Source: Deltaproteobacteria bacterium (GTDB lineage: Bacteria > Desulfobacterota > Desulfobaccia > Desulfobaccales > 0-14-0-80-60-11). From it: 5,283 nt of DNA. The stretch lies in contig JAMCQY010000193.1 of the NCBI GenBank assembly GCA_023381945.1, forward strand, positions 1-5,283, written 5' to 3'. Shown in pieces: positions 1-5,283 of this stretch (within the stretch, counting starts at the first letter, position 1; every line of letters starts with the position of its first letter). Both the position numbers and the translations under genes were made by a program. The notes under the pieces were generated by a model. It made no database searches, had not been told where the DNA came from, and saw nothing but the letters and a program-made list of their open reading frames with translations.

Positions 1-293
1 GGCTGGCGGGAATTGTTTCGGAGCGGGACCTTTTCCGCAGTTCCTTGGCGCAAGCCCTGGGTTACGGCGGCCAGGCCTCCCGCGACCTGATGAAGACCCT
101 GCGGATTAAAGACATTATGGTCAAGGAAGTGATCACCATTTCTCCGGACGCCAAGTTATGTGACGCCGTCAGGCTCATGATGACCAAAAAAATCGGTTGT
201 TTGCCGGTGCTGGAGAGTGACCACCTGGTGGGGCTGATTACCGAAACCGATATCATGCTGCAATATCTCAAGGACTGCGGCGCGGAACCATAA
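1..293 (+). CDS. CBS-domain protein, 3' part (5' end outside window)
   Basis: The reading frame is open from position 3 and runs 96 codons to TAA at 291-293. A TTG at 45 could be called as a start, but the residues before it (LAGIVSERDLF) look like the closing strand of a first CBS domain, so the gene begins upstream of the window. Visible residues 33-88 form a nearly complete second CBS domain: RIKDIM at the start, the helix CDAVRLMM, then GCLPVLESDHLVGLITETDI at the end. Paired CBS domains (a Bateman module) usually bind adenine nucleotides and act as energy sensors, either alone or attached to an enzyme or transporter. Nothing visible shows a fused catalytic domain, and the C-terminus ends right after the CBS fold. 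The protein is probably cytoplasmic. The ligand and target cannot be read from this fragment. It converges on ilvE and is separated from it by a bidirectional terminator. Confidence 0.88.
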   Translation, partial: LAGIVSERDLFRSSLAQALGYGGQASRDLMKTLRIKDIMVKEVITISPDAKLCDAVRLMMTKKIGCLPVLESDHLVGLITETDIMLQYLKDCGAEP

Positions 294-321
294 AATAAGG
301 TTTTCAATTCTTGGTTTTCGG

Positions 322-377
322 TAAAAAAAAATAATAATGGGGCTTCTGGATTATTTTTCCGAAGCCCCGTTTATTTT
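322..377. terminator. Bidirectional intrinsic terminator between convergent genes
   Basis: The 8-bp perfect stem GGGGCTTC (339-346) pairs with GAAGCCCC (361-368) around a 14-nt loop, and part of that loop can pair further. On the plus strand the stem is followed by GTTTATTTTTT, which ends the CBS-domain transcript. On the minus strand the A-rich tract at 322-337 reads as a U-rich tail, which ends the ilvE transcript about 30 nt after its stop codon. Its place between the 3' ends of two convergent genes fits a shared two-way terminator. Confidence 0.87.
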
Positions 378-405
378 TTCTTTAACTGATAACTGGCCAC
401 TTTAT

Positions 406-1323
406 TTAGATGTAAGTCAACCATTGCTGATATTGCGGGTTCTTGCCCTTAACAATATCAAAGAAGGCGGACTGCAATTTCTGAGTGATGGGGCCGGGTT
501 TTCCTGGACCGATGACCCGGTCATCCACCAAACGGATAGGAGTGACCTCTGCCGCAGTGCCGGTGAGGAAGGCCTCGTCAGCCAGGTAGAGCTCATCCCT
601 GGAAAAGATATCTTCCCGCACCGGAATGCCCAAATCCTGGGCCAGGGTAATTATGCTGGCCCGGGTGATGCCGGAGAGCACGGCAGTCACCGGCGGGGTG
701 CGCAACACCCCCTCCGAGACGATAAAGATATTTTCTCCGGAGGCTTCAGCCACATAGCCGTCAGTGTCCAGCATCAGGGCTTCGTCGTAGCCCAGGGAGG
801 TGGCTTCCCGCTTGGCCAGGATGGAATTGACGTAATTAGCCGTGGTCTTGGCCTTGGTCATCATGACATTGACGTGGTGGCGGGAGAACGAGGAAATCTT
901 GGCCCGAATCCCCTTCGCCAGCCCTTCGTCCCCTAGATAGGCGCCCCAAACCCAGCTGATGACGGTAGTCCGGATCGGATTGTCCTGGGGATGCAGGCCC
1001 ATGACGCCGTCGCCCACGAACACCAGGGGGCGCAGATAGGCCGACTTCTGGCCGTTGCGCCGCAGGATATCACAGCAAACCTCATGGATCTCATCCCGGG
1101 AATAGGGGATATCCATCTGCATAACATGGGCCGAATCGAACAGTCTCCTGACGTGCTCCTGCAGGCGAAAGATGGCGGTGCGGCCGTCGGCGCATTGATA
1201 CGCCCGGATGCCTTCGAATACTCCCAAGCCATAATGCAGGCTATGGGTCATGATGTGCACCTGGGCTTCGTCCCAGGGAATGAACTTGCCGTCCAACCAG
1301 ATACTTTTCGCCTTTTCCACCAT
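406..1323 (-). CDS. ilvE: Branched-chain amino acid aminotransferase
   Basis: A PLP-dependent class IV (fold type IV) aminotransferase of 305 residues, the normal length for IlvE. It interconverts leucine, isoleucine and valine with their 2-oxo acids using glutamate/2-oxoglutarate, in the cytoplasm. Visible landmarks are: [13 protein letters not shown] at residues 30-42, close to E. coli HYGTSVFEGIRCY; the Schiff-base lysine K159 in [13 protein letters not shown]193 in [11 protein letters not shown], which contacts the PLP ring nitrogen; SGITR at 217-221; and [10 protein letters not shown] at 254-263 in the cofactor phosphate region. The ATG at 1321-1323 is well supported by GGAGGAAGG a few bases upstream (minus strand), and the conserved N-terminus follows directly. 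The gene is monocistronic as seen, with its own promoter and a shared terminator. D-amino acid transaminase and aminodeoxychorismate lyase are related, but the length and the FEGIRAY and SGENIF motifs favour IlvE. Confidence 0.96.
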   Translation of the reverse strand: MVEKAKSIWLDGKFIPWDEAQVHIMTHSLHYGLGVFEGIRAYQCADGRTAIFRLQEHVRRLFDSAHVMQMDIPYSRDEIHEVCCDILRRNGQKSAYLRPLVFVGDGVMGLHPQDNPIRTTVISWVWGAYLGDEGLAKGIRAKISSFSRHHVNVMMTKAKTTANYVNSILAKREATSLGYDEALMLDTDGYVAEASGENIFIVSEGVLRTPPVTAVLSGITRASIITLAQDLGIPVREDIFSRDELYLADEAFLTGTAAEVTPIRLVDDRVIGPGKPGPITQKLQSAFFDIVKGKNPQYQQWLTYI

Positions 1324-1355
1324 TTATCCTTCCTCCAGAAAGTAGCTTGAAGAAT

Positions 1356-1384
1356 TTTTTATCGTTTCAGGGCGTGCTTGTCAA
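1356..1384 (-). promoter_or_regulatory. Predicted sigma-70 promoter for ilvE
   Basis: On the minus strand a perfect -35 box TTGACA (1379-1384) is followed after 17 nt by TAAAAA (1356-1361), a 4/6 match to the -10 consensus. Transcription would begin near 1348-1350, giving a leader of only about 25 nt that carries the GGAGG ribosome site. The leader is too short for a T-box or peptide attenuator, so regulation, if any, would be at the promoter. Confidence 0.6.
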
Positions 1385-1560
1385 ATGGTTTCCCGCATTT
1401 TGGTTGCCTAAGGGTCTCCTTTTCCGGTATGATGTGGCTGGCTTGACCGGTTTTTCCGGCCCAGGCCCCGGGAATGCGCCCTTAAACAGCCGGGAAATAA
1501 GTCTGCTCCGCGGAAAACTTTTTCTTTAATAAAATTTTTTACAGAAGGAATTTTTTCATC

Positions 1561-1578
1561 ATGGAGATGCTCCCTTGA
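1561..1578 (+). other. Possible 5-codon upstream ORF overlapping the oxidoreductase start
   Basis: ATG at 1561 opens a frame encoding MEMLP that stops at TGA 1576-1578. The stop overlaps the TTG start of the next gene in a TTGA junction. AAGGAA at 1545-1550 lies 10 nt before this ATG and could serve as its ribosome site. If translated, it would couple initiation at the weak TTG to termination of the tiny ORF. It may equally be a chance reading of the ribosome-binding region. Confidence 0.25.
1563..1566 (+). promoter_or_regulatory. Ribosome binding site supporting the TTG start at 1575
   Basis: GGAG ends 8 nt before TTG 1575, which is suitable Shine-Dalgarno spacing. No in-frame ATG or GTG lies just upstream, and the dinucleotide-binding motif starts two residues after this TTG, so this site decides the start. 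Confidence 0.6.
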
Positions 1579-2507
1579 AGGTGGGGGTCGTCGGTGTCGG
1601 TTACCTGGGCCGCTTCCACGCCGAGAAATACGCCCATTTGCACGACACGGAACTGGTAGGGGTGGCCGACCTCAATGAGGCCAGGGCCGTCGAGGTGGCC
1701 CAGGCTTTAGGGACTACGGCCTTCACCGATTATCGGGAGATGTTGCCGCAGGTCGAAGCGGTGAGCGTGGCCGTGCCTACCTCTGGTCATTTTGCCGTGG
1801 TTCAAGAAGCTTTGTGCGCCGGTTGTCACGTGTTGGTGGAGAAGCCCATCAGCGTTACGGTGGCCGAGGCCGATGAACTGGTGCGCCTGGCCCGGGAACA
1901 CCGCCGCCTCCTGATGGTAGGTCATCTGGAGCGCTTCAATTCGGCCATGGAAGAGCTGAAGTCCAAAGTGAGCCGGCCTCGCTTCATCGAAAGCCATCGG
2001 CTGGCGTTTTTCAAGGAGCGGGGAACCGACGTTGACGTAGTCCTTGACCTGATGATTCATGACCTGGACCATATCCTGAACCTGGTACAGTCCCCGGTGA
2101 AGGAGATCAGGGCCGCGGGAATCTCGGTGCTTACCGACCGCATCGACCTGGCCAATGCCCGGTTGGAGTTTGACGACGGCTGCATCGCCAACCTCACCGC
2201 GTCCCGCATGTCTTTCAAGAGCATGCGCAAATTCCGGCTGTTCCAGAGCGATGCCTATCTGGCCGTGGATTTTGAGAACCGGGAATTGACTTTCGCCTCC
2301 AAGAAAGCCGGCGCCCTGGGGCCGATCCCCGGAGTGGCCCTTGAAACCAGGCGCTTCCCCCAGGAGGATATTTTGAATAAGGAAATCATCGCCTTTGTTA
2401 CGGCGATCAAGACCAGCCAGGAGCCGCCGGTCAGCGGTGAGGCCGGCCAGGCGGCCCTGAACCTGGCCTTGGAGATTATGGCGGCCATGAAAATAGCTAA
2501 GGGATAA
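1575..2507 (+). CDS. Gfo/Idh/MocA-family NAD(P)-dependent oxidoreductase, possibly a lipid A sugar-nucleotide dehydrogenase
   Basis: A 310-residue protein of the Gfo/Idh/MocA family. The N-terminal Rossmann domain (about 1-120) opens with GVVGVGYLG (residues 4-12), which binds the dinucleotide. EKP at 89-91 is the family hallmark, with K90 the likely catalytic lysine, and GHLERFN follows at 116-122. The C-terminal alpha/beta domain (about 125-310) carries DLMIHDLDH at 158-166, matching the family's active-site Asp/His segment. There is no signal peptide, so it is cytoplasmic. The start is TTG at 1575, preceded by GGAG with 8-nt spacing. TTTAAT and TAAAAT near 1525-1535 resemble -10 boxes, but no good -35 is seen. 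lpxB follows 84 nt downstream, probably on the same transcript. GnnA of A. ferrooxidans belongs to this family and sits among lpx genes, so oxidation of UDP-GlcNAc at C3 is a plausible role. That is inference from context; the motifs do not fix the substrate, and no GnnB aminotransferase is present here. Confidence 0.9.
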   Translation: MKVGVVGVGYLGRFHAEKYAHLHDTELVGVADLNEARAVEVAQALGTTAFTDYREMLPQVEAVSVAVPTSGHFAVVQEALCAGCHVLVEKPISVTVAEADELVRLAREHRRLLMVGHLERFNSAMEELKSKVSRPRFIESHRLAFFKERGTDVDVVLDLMIHDLDHILNLVQSPVKEIRAAGISVLTDRIDLANARLEFDDGCIANLTASRMSFKSMRKFRLFQSDAYLAVDFENRELTFASKKAGALGPIPGVALETRRFPQEDILNKEIIAFVTAIKTSQEPPVSGEAGQAALNLALEIMAAMKIAKG

Positions 2508-2530
2508 AATAGTGGGGAACAGTAAAAAGG

Positions 2531-2552
2531 CGTAGGGGGAAAACCTCCTGCC
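2531..2552 (+). other. Small hairpin in the oxidoreductase-lpxB gap
   Basis: AGGGGG (2534-2539) pairs with CCTCCT (2544-2549), including one G-T wobble, around an AAAA loop. Two further outer pairs (2533/2550 wobble and 2532/2551) lengthen the stem. No T-run follows, so it is not an intrinsic terminator. In the transcript it could shield the upstream 3' end or set a processing site, but chance cannot be excluded. Confidence 0.3.
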
Positions 2553-2591
2553 GGCAAAATGGTCATCCTATTCTAATGGAATTCGAAAGGC

Positions 2592-3746
2592 TTGATAGCT
2601 AATCATCCCAAAATTCTCATCGTCGCCGGTGAGGCTTCCGGCGACAGCCATGCGGCCCGCCTGGTGGCAGCAATTAAAGAAAAAGCACCCCAAGCCGAAT
2701 TTTTCGGGATCGGCGGCGAGGCCATGGCCGCTCAAGGGGTGCGTCTTCTCTGCCACGCTTCCGATCTCTCGGTAATGGGCTTATCCGAGGTGGTGGGCCG
2801 CCTGCGCACGGTGTTGCGGGCTTTGCGGGAGGTGGGCCTAGCCCTGAAGCGCCAGCGCCCCTCCCTGGTCATCCTGGTGGATTTCCCGGACTTCAATTTT
2901 TGGGTGGCCAGATTGGCAAAATTTTACCGGGCGCCGGTAATGTATTATATCAGCCCCCAGGTCTGGGCCTGGCGCACCTACCGGGTGCGCACCATCGCCC
3001 GCCTGGTGAACCGCATGGTGGTGATCTTTCCCTTTGAAGAAGAATTTTACCGGCAGTGGGGCGTGCCGGTGACTTACGTGGGGCACCCGCTGTTGGAGGC
3101 GCTGCCGCGCCAGGTGGATCGCCGCGGTCTGTTGAAAAAATGGGGGCTCGATCCCGGACGCCTCACCCTGGCCTTGCTCCCCGGCAGCCGGGCCAGTGAG
3201 ATAGAGCGCCATTTGCCGATGATCCTGGCCGGAGCCCGAATAATCCACCAGGCGATTCCGGAAGTCCAGTTTATCTTGCCCCTGGCCTCTACCGCCCCGG
3301 CAGAATTGGTTGAGGACATGGTAGGGGCGGTTTTGAAACCCGCCCCTGCCATCAAGATCATTCGAGGGCAGTCTTACGAAGCCTTAGCCGCGGCCCATCT
3401 GGCGGTGGTGGCCTCGGGCACGGCCACGGTGGAGGCGGCTATGGCGGCCACACCCACGGTCATCGTCTATCAGGTTTCGCCCATTACCTTTAAGGTGGGG
3501 CGGCTGCTCATCCGGGTGCCGCACGTGGGTATGGCCAATCTGCTGGCCGGCGAACGTATTTTCCCAGAACTCATCCAGGATGACTTCACCCCGGCACGTC
3601 TGGCTCGGGAGGTCCTGGAGCTGATTGCCGACCGGCCGCGTCTTCAGGCTATCTTTCGGGGCCTGGCCCGGGTCATCGCCCTGCTTTCGGGCCCTGGCGC
3701 CTCCAGCCGGGCGGCCCAGGTGGCCGTGGAATTGATGAATGACTAG
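2592..3746 (+). CDS. lpxB: Lipid-A-disaccharide synthase
   Basis: A 384-residue GT19 glycosyltransferase (E. coli LpxB is 382). It joins UDP-2,3-diacylglucosamine to lipid X (2,3-diacylglucosamine-1-phosphate), releasing UDP and forming the beta-1,6 lipid A disaccharide at the inner face of the cytoplasmic membrane. Motifs in order: ILIVAGEASGD (8-18), FGIGGEAM (38-45), VDFPDFN (96-102), YYISPQVWAWR (118-128), VTYVGHPL (160-167), LLPGSRASEIERHLP (195-209), ASGTATVEAA (274-283) in the UDP-sugar site, and HVGMANLLAGERIFPELIQD near the C-terminus. No part of the family's length is missing. The start is TTG at 2592: an in-frame TAA at 2574-2576 rules out anything much longer, and GEASGD follows closely. 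Its ribosome site is poor; GAAAGG ends only 1 nt before the TTG, and TGGA at 2577-2580 is 11 nt away. It lies 84 nt after the Gfo/Idh gene and is probably cotranscribed with it. Confidence 0.97.
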   Translation: MIANHPKILIVAGEASGDSHAARLVAAIKEKAPQAEFFGIGGEAMAAQGVRLLCHASDLSVMGLSEVVGRLRTVLRALREVGLALKRQRPSLVILVDFPDFNFWVARLAKFYRAPVMYYISPQVWAWRTYRVRTIARLVNRMVVIFPFEEEFYRQWGVPVTYVGHPLLEALPRQVDRRGLLKKWGLDPGRLTLALLPGSRASEIERHLPMILAGARIIHQAIPEVQFILPLASTAPAELVEDMVGAVLKPAPAIKIIRGQSYEALAAAHLAVVASGTATVEAAMAATPTVIVYQVSPITFKVGRLLIRVPHVGMANLLAGERIFPELIQDDFTPARLAREVLELIADRPRLQAIFRGLARVIALLSGPGASSRAAQVAVELMND

Positions 3747-3952
3747 GAAGAAAGGTCATCTGCTCTTGCCTGCGGCTTCAGGCACCTTATCTTTACTAGG
3801 GGATCTGATTCTGGCTACCTTCTTAATGCGATCTTGATCTTCAGTGGTCAAAGAACTGCAAATTTCTGCCAGCATTTTTTGCCCGCGAGCATGAATTTAT
3901 CATTAAATTATTGAAATTGTGAAATAGACCCATTAGGGTTTATAGGAGGCGC

Positions 3953-3994
3953 AGGATATTCCAGAAAGACAATTGTTCGAACCTGGAATATTCT
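3953..3994. repeat. Long inverted repeat / stem-loop upstream of the aldolase gene
   Basis: ATATTCCAG (3956-3964) is an exact reverse complement of CTGGAATAT (3983-3991). A G-T wobble (3955/3992) and two more pairs (3954/3993 and 3953/3994) extend the stem to 12 bp. The 18-nt loop contains two overlapping 8-nt palindromes, ACAATTGT (3969-3976) and GTTCGAAC (3975-3982). There is no T-run after it, so it is not an intrinsic terminator. It lies about 95 nt before the aldolase start, where it could be an operator for a dimeric regulator or an mRNA leader structure. The pairing is seen directly; the function is unknown. Confidence 0.55.
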
Positions 3995-4070
3995 CTCGCC
4001 GGTAATCCCTGCGGCTTTTCCCATCTGTATTTCTAAGATCAGGTTTAGCACTGAAAAACCGTTTGCATAA

Positions 4071-4077
4071 GAGGAGG
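4071..4077 (+). promoter_or_regulatory. Strong ribosome binding site for the aldolase
   Basis: GAGGAGG is a near-ideal Shine-Dalgarno sequence. It ends 4 nt before GTG 4082 and 10 nt before ATG 4088. The 10-nt spacing and the ATG codon favour 4088, although GTG 4082 is only two codons longer and cannot be excluded. Confidence 0.75.
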
Positions 4078-4087
4078 CAAGGTGACG

Positions 4088-5143
4088 ATGATCAAAAAAA
4101 TTCAATCATTGTTAGGTTCTGAGGCCGACGACCTGTTGAGTCATAAGTGTACCGGCATCCCTAAAGAGAGTCTGCACCTGCCTGGTCCGGATTTCATCGA
4201 CCGGGTCGTAGTGGGAAGCGACCGGCCCCCCGGGGTGCTGCGCTCCCTGGCCGCCTTGTTCGGCCACGGCCGTCTGGCCGGCACCGGCTACCTCTCCATC
4301 TTACCGGTGGACCAGGGGGTGGAACATTCCGCCGCGGCCTCCTTTGCCCCCAATCCCATTTATTTCGATCCGGAAAACATCGTCAAGTTGGCCCTGGAAG
4401 GGGGCTGCAACGCCGTGGCCTCTACCCTGGGAGTGCTGGGCTCGGTTTCCCGAAAATACGCCCACAAAATCCCCTTCATCGTCAAGATCAATCACAACGA
4501 GATGCTCAGCTATCCCAATTTTTATGACCAGACCCTGTTTGCCAGCGTCGAGCAGGCCTTCGATCTGGGGGCGGCGGCGGTGGGGGCCACCATCTATTAC
4601 GGTTCGGTGGAGTCCCGGCGGCAGATCCTGGAGATCAGCGAGGCCTTCAAGCTGGCCCACGAACTGGGCCTGGCCTGCATTCTTTGGTGCTACCTGCGCA
4701 ACCCTGCGTTTAAAACCGACAAAGGTGACATGCACGCCTCCGCCGACCTTACCGGCCAGGCCAACTACCTGGGCGTGACCATCGAGGCGGACATCGTCAA
4801 ACAGAAGATGGCGGAGTGCAACGGCGGCTATAAGGCCATCCCCAAATTTGGAAAGACCAACGAACTGGTCTATACCAAACTGGCAGGCAACCACCCCATT
4901 GACATGGTGCGCTACCAGGTGGCCAATTGCTTCATGGGCCGGGCTGGCCTGATCAACTCCGGCGGCGGCTCCGGGAAGAATGATATGGCTCAGGCGGTGC
5001 GGACCGCGGTAATCAATAAGCGGGCCGGCGGCATGGGATTGATCTCCGGACGCAAGACCTTCCAGCGGCCCATGAAGGAAGGGGTGGAGCTGTTCAACGC
5101 CATCCAGGATGTCTTCTTGAGTAAAGAAGTGACGGTGGCCTGA
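4088..5143 (+). CDS. fbaB: Class I fructose-bisphosphate aldolase, FbaB/DhnA type
   Basis: A 351-residue (beta/alpha)8 barrel enzyme (353 if it starts at GTG 4082), matching E. coli FbaB (350) closely along its whole length. It reversibly cleaves fructose 1,6-bisphosphate to dihydroxyacetone phosphate and glyceraldehyde 3-phosphate through a lysine Schiff base, without metal, in the cytoplasm. In 351-residue numbering: [20 protein letters not shown] (61-80) with the active-site Asp in [19 protein letters not shown] (124-138); DLTGQAN (220-226); ADIVKQK (234-240), where K238 is the probable Schiff-base lysine; [12 protein letters not shown] (285-296), a phosphate-binding loop; and [18 protein letters not shown] (308-325). 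All key residues are present. The start is chosen from the GAGGAGG site and the short N-terminus of FbaB. It seems monocistronic: a 335-nt gap lies before it and a strong terminator after it. In an anaerobe it would probably serve gluconeogenesis as well as glycolysis; that is inference. Confidence 0.96.
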   Translation: MIKKIQSLLGSEADDLLSHKCTGIPKESLHLPGPDFIDRVVVGSDRPPGVLRSLAALFGHGRLAGTGYLSILPVDQGVEHSAAASFAPNPIYFDPENIVKLALEGGCNAVASTLGVLGSVSRKYAHKIPFIVKINHNEMLSYPNFYDQTLFASVEQAFDLGAAAVGATIYYGSVESRRQILEISEAFKLAHELGLACILWCYLRNPAFKTDKGDMHASADLTGQANYLGVTIEADIVKQKMAECNGGYKAIPKFGKTNELVYTKLAGNHPIDMVRYQVANCFMGRAGLINSGGGSGKNDMAQAVRTAVINKRAGGMGLISGRKTFQRPMKEGVELFNAIQDVFLSKEVTVA

Positions 5144-5186
5144 AACAGCCCGGGTCAGACGCCTGCGCCACCAAAATTTGTAGAGG

Positions 5187-5214
5187 CGGCGCCCATTCCG
5201 GGCGCCGTTTTTTT
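5187..5214 (+). terminator. Intrinsic terminator of the aldolase gene
   Basis: A perfect 8-bp GC stem, CGGCGCCC (5187-5194) with GGGCGCCG (5200-5207), closes a 5-nt loop and is followed at once by seven T residues (5208-5214). It sits 43 nt after the aldolase stop codon. Confidence 0.93.
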
Positions 5215-5283
5215 ATGGGTTTTCCCCGCCGACGAGATAATGTAAAATCATAAAAAAAATTCGGCACTTCAGGCTGTCGGTGG

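Larger units (their letters stand above)
3747..4081. other. AT-richer intergenic region between lpxB and the aldolase
   Basis: This is 335 nt without a convincing gene. GC over 3841-4080 is about 41% by hand count, well below the flanking coding DNA. A 6-bp stem TGCCTG/CAGGCA at 3767-3784, followed by a pyrimidine-rich but not T-rich stretch, might weakly terminate lpxB transcription. TATCAT at 3898-3903 is a 5/6 match to a -10 box and TATAGG at 3941-3946 a 4/6 match with TTGTGA 18 nt before it, so an aldolase promoter is likely here but cannot be fixed. A long inverted repeat at 3953-3994 is listed separately. A 65-codon antisense frame (3908-4105) crosses the region and runs into the aldolase start; I do not regard it as a gene. 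Confidence 0.6.

Noticed and set aside
337..936. 199-codon plus-strand open frame
   Set aside because: It lies antisense to ilvE, which has all family motifs, and its own translation resembles no protein family.
1324..1384. Possible T-box or leader-peptide attenuator for ilvE
   Set aside because: The predicted transcript leader is only about 25 nt, and no run of branched-chain codons or terminator hairpin is seen.
1347..1529. 60-codon plus-strand frame with TTG start in the divergent region
   Set aside because: It has no ribosome site, overlaps the ilvE promoter, and its product is compositionally odd with no recognisable motif.
3767..3800. Intrinsic terminator after lpxB
   Set aside because: The stem is only 6 bp with a 6-nt loop and lacks a proper T-run, so it is too weak to call.
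3908..4105. 65-codon minus-strand frame upstream of the aldolase
   Set aside because: It overlaps the aldolase ribosome site and start on the opposite strand and shows no clear domain. The region is kept as a finding, but a gene is not supported.
4301..4894. 197-codon minus-strand frame and a 144-codon plus-strand frame (4344-4778) inside the aldolase
   Set aside because: Both are shadows of the GC-rich aldolase gene, with low-complexity translations rich in Gly/Val/Gln or Pro/Trp/Ser.
5215..5283. AT-rich stretch with TAAAAT-like boxes at the window end
   Set aside because: No -35 partner or downstream gene is visible before the window ends.

Overview
The window is 5.3 kb of GC-rich bacterial chromosome made of ordinary housekeeping genes. 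A lipid A gene (lpxB) shows a Gram-negative outer membrane. The GC-rich coding, frequent TTG starts and a Gfo/Idh oxidoreductase directly upstream of lpxB fit a deltaproteobacterial (Desulfobacterota-like) anaerobe. That placement is an inference from gene content and style, not a proven assignment.

Layout, left to right. (1) Positions 1-293, plus strand: the 3' end of a CBS-domain protein whose start lies outside the window. (2) About 336-376: a hairpin flanked by A- and T-tracts that can terminate transcription from both sides, between convergent genes. (3) 406-1323, minus strand: ilvE, branched-chain amino acid aminotransferase, with a good sigma-70 type promoter at 1356-1384. (4) 1324-1574: divergent intergenic region. 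(5) 1575-2507, plus strand: an NAD(P)-dependent Gfo/Idh/MocA oxidoreductase, followed after 84 nt by (6) 2592-3746 lpxB, lipid A disaccharide synthase. These two probably form one transcription unit. (7) 3747-4081: a 335-nt AT-richer gap containing a long inverted repeat. (8) 4088-5143, plus strand: fbaB/dhnA-type class I fructose-bisphosphate aldolase, closed by a strong intrinsic terminator at 5187-5214. The last 70 nt hold nothing I can call.

How they fit together: the only functional pairing is gfo/idh-lpxB. In Acidithiobacillus ferrooxidans a Gfo/Idh-type enzyme (GnnA) encoded beside the lpx genes oxidises UDP-GlcNAc on the way to 3-amino lipid A precursors, so this oxidoreductase may act on a sugar nucleotide feeding LpxB. 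Its usual partner, a GnnB aminotransferase, is not in the window. IlvE and the aldolase are separate central-metabolism genes with their own signals. I found no mobile element, CRISPR array, rRNA or tRNA, and no clear novel system. The most interesting leads are the oxidoreductase beside lpxB, the tiny ORFs overlapping two TTG starts, and the structured AT-rich leader before the aldolase.
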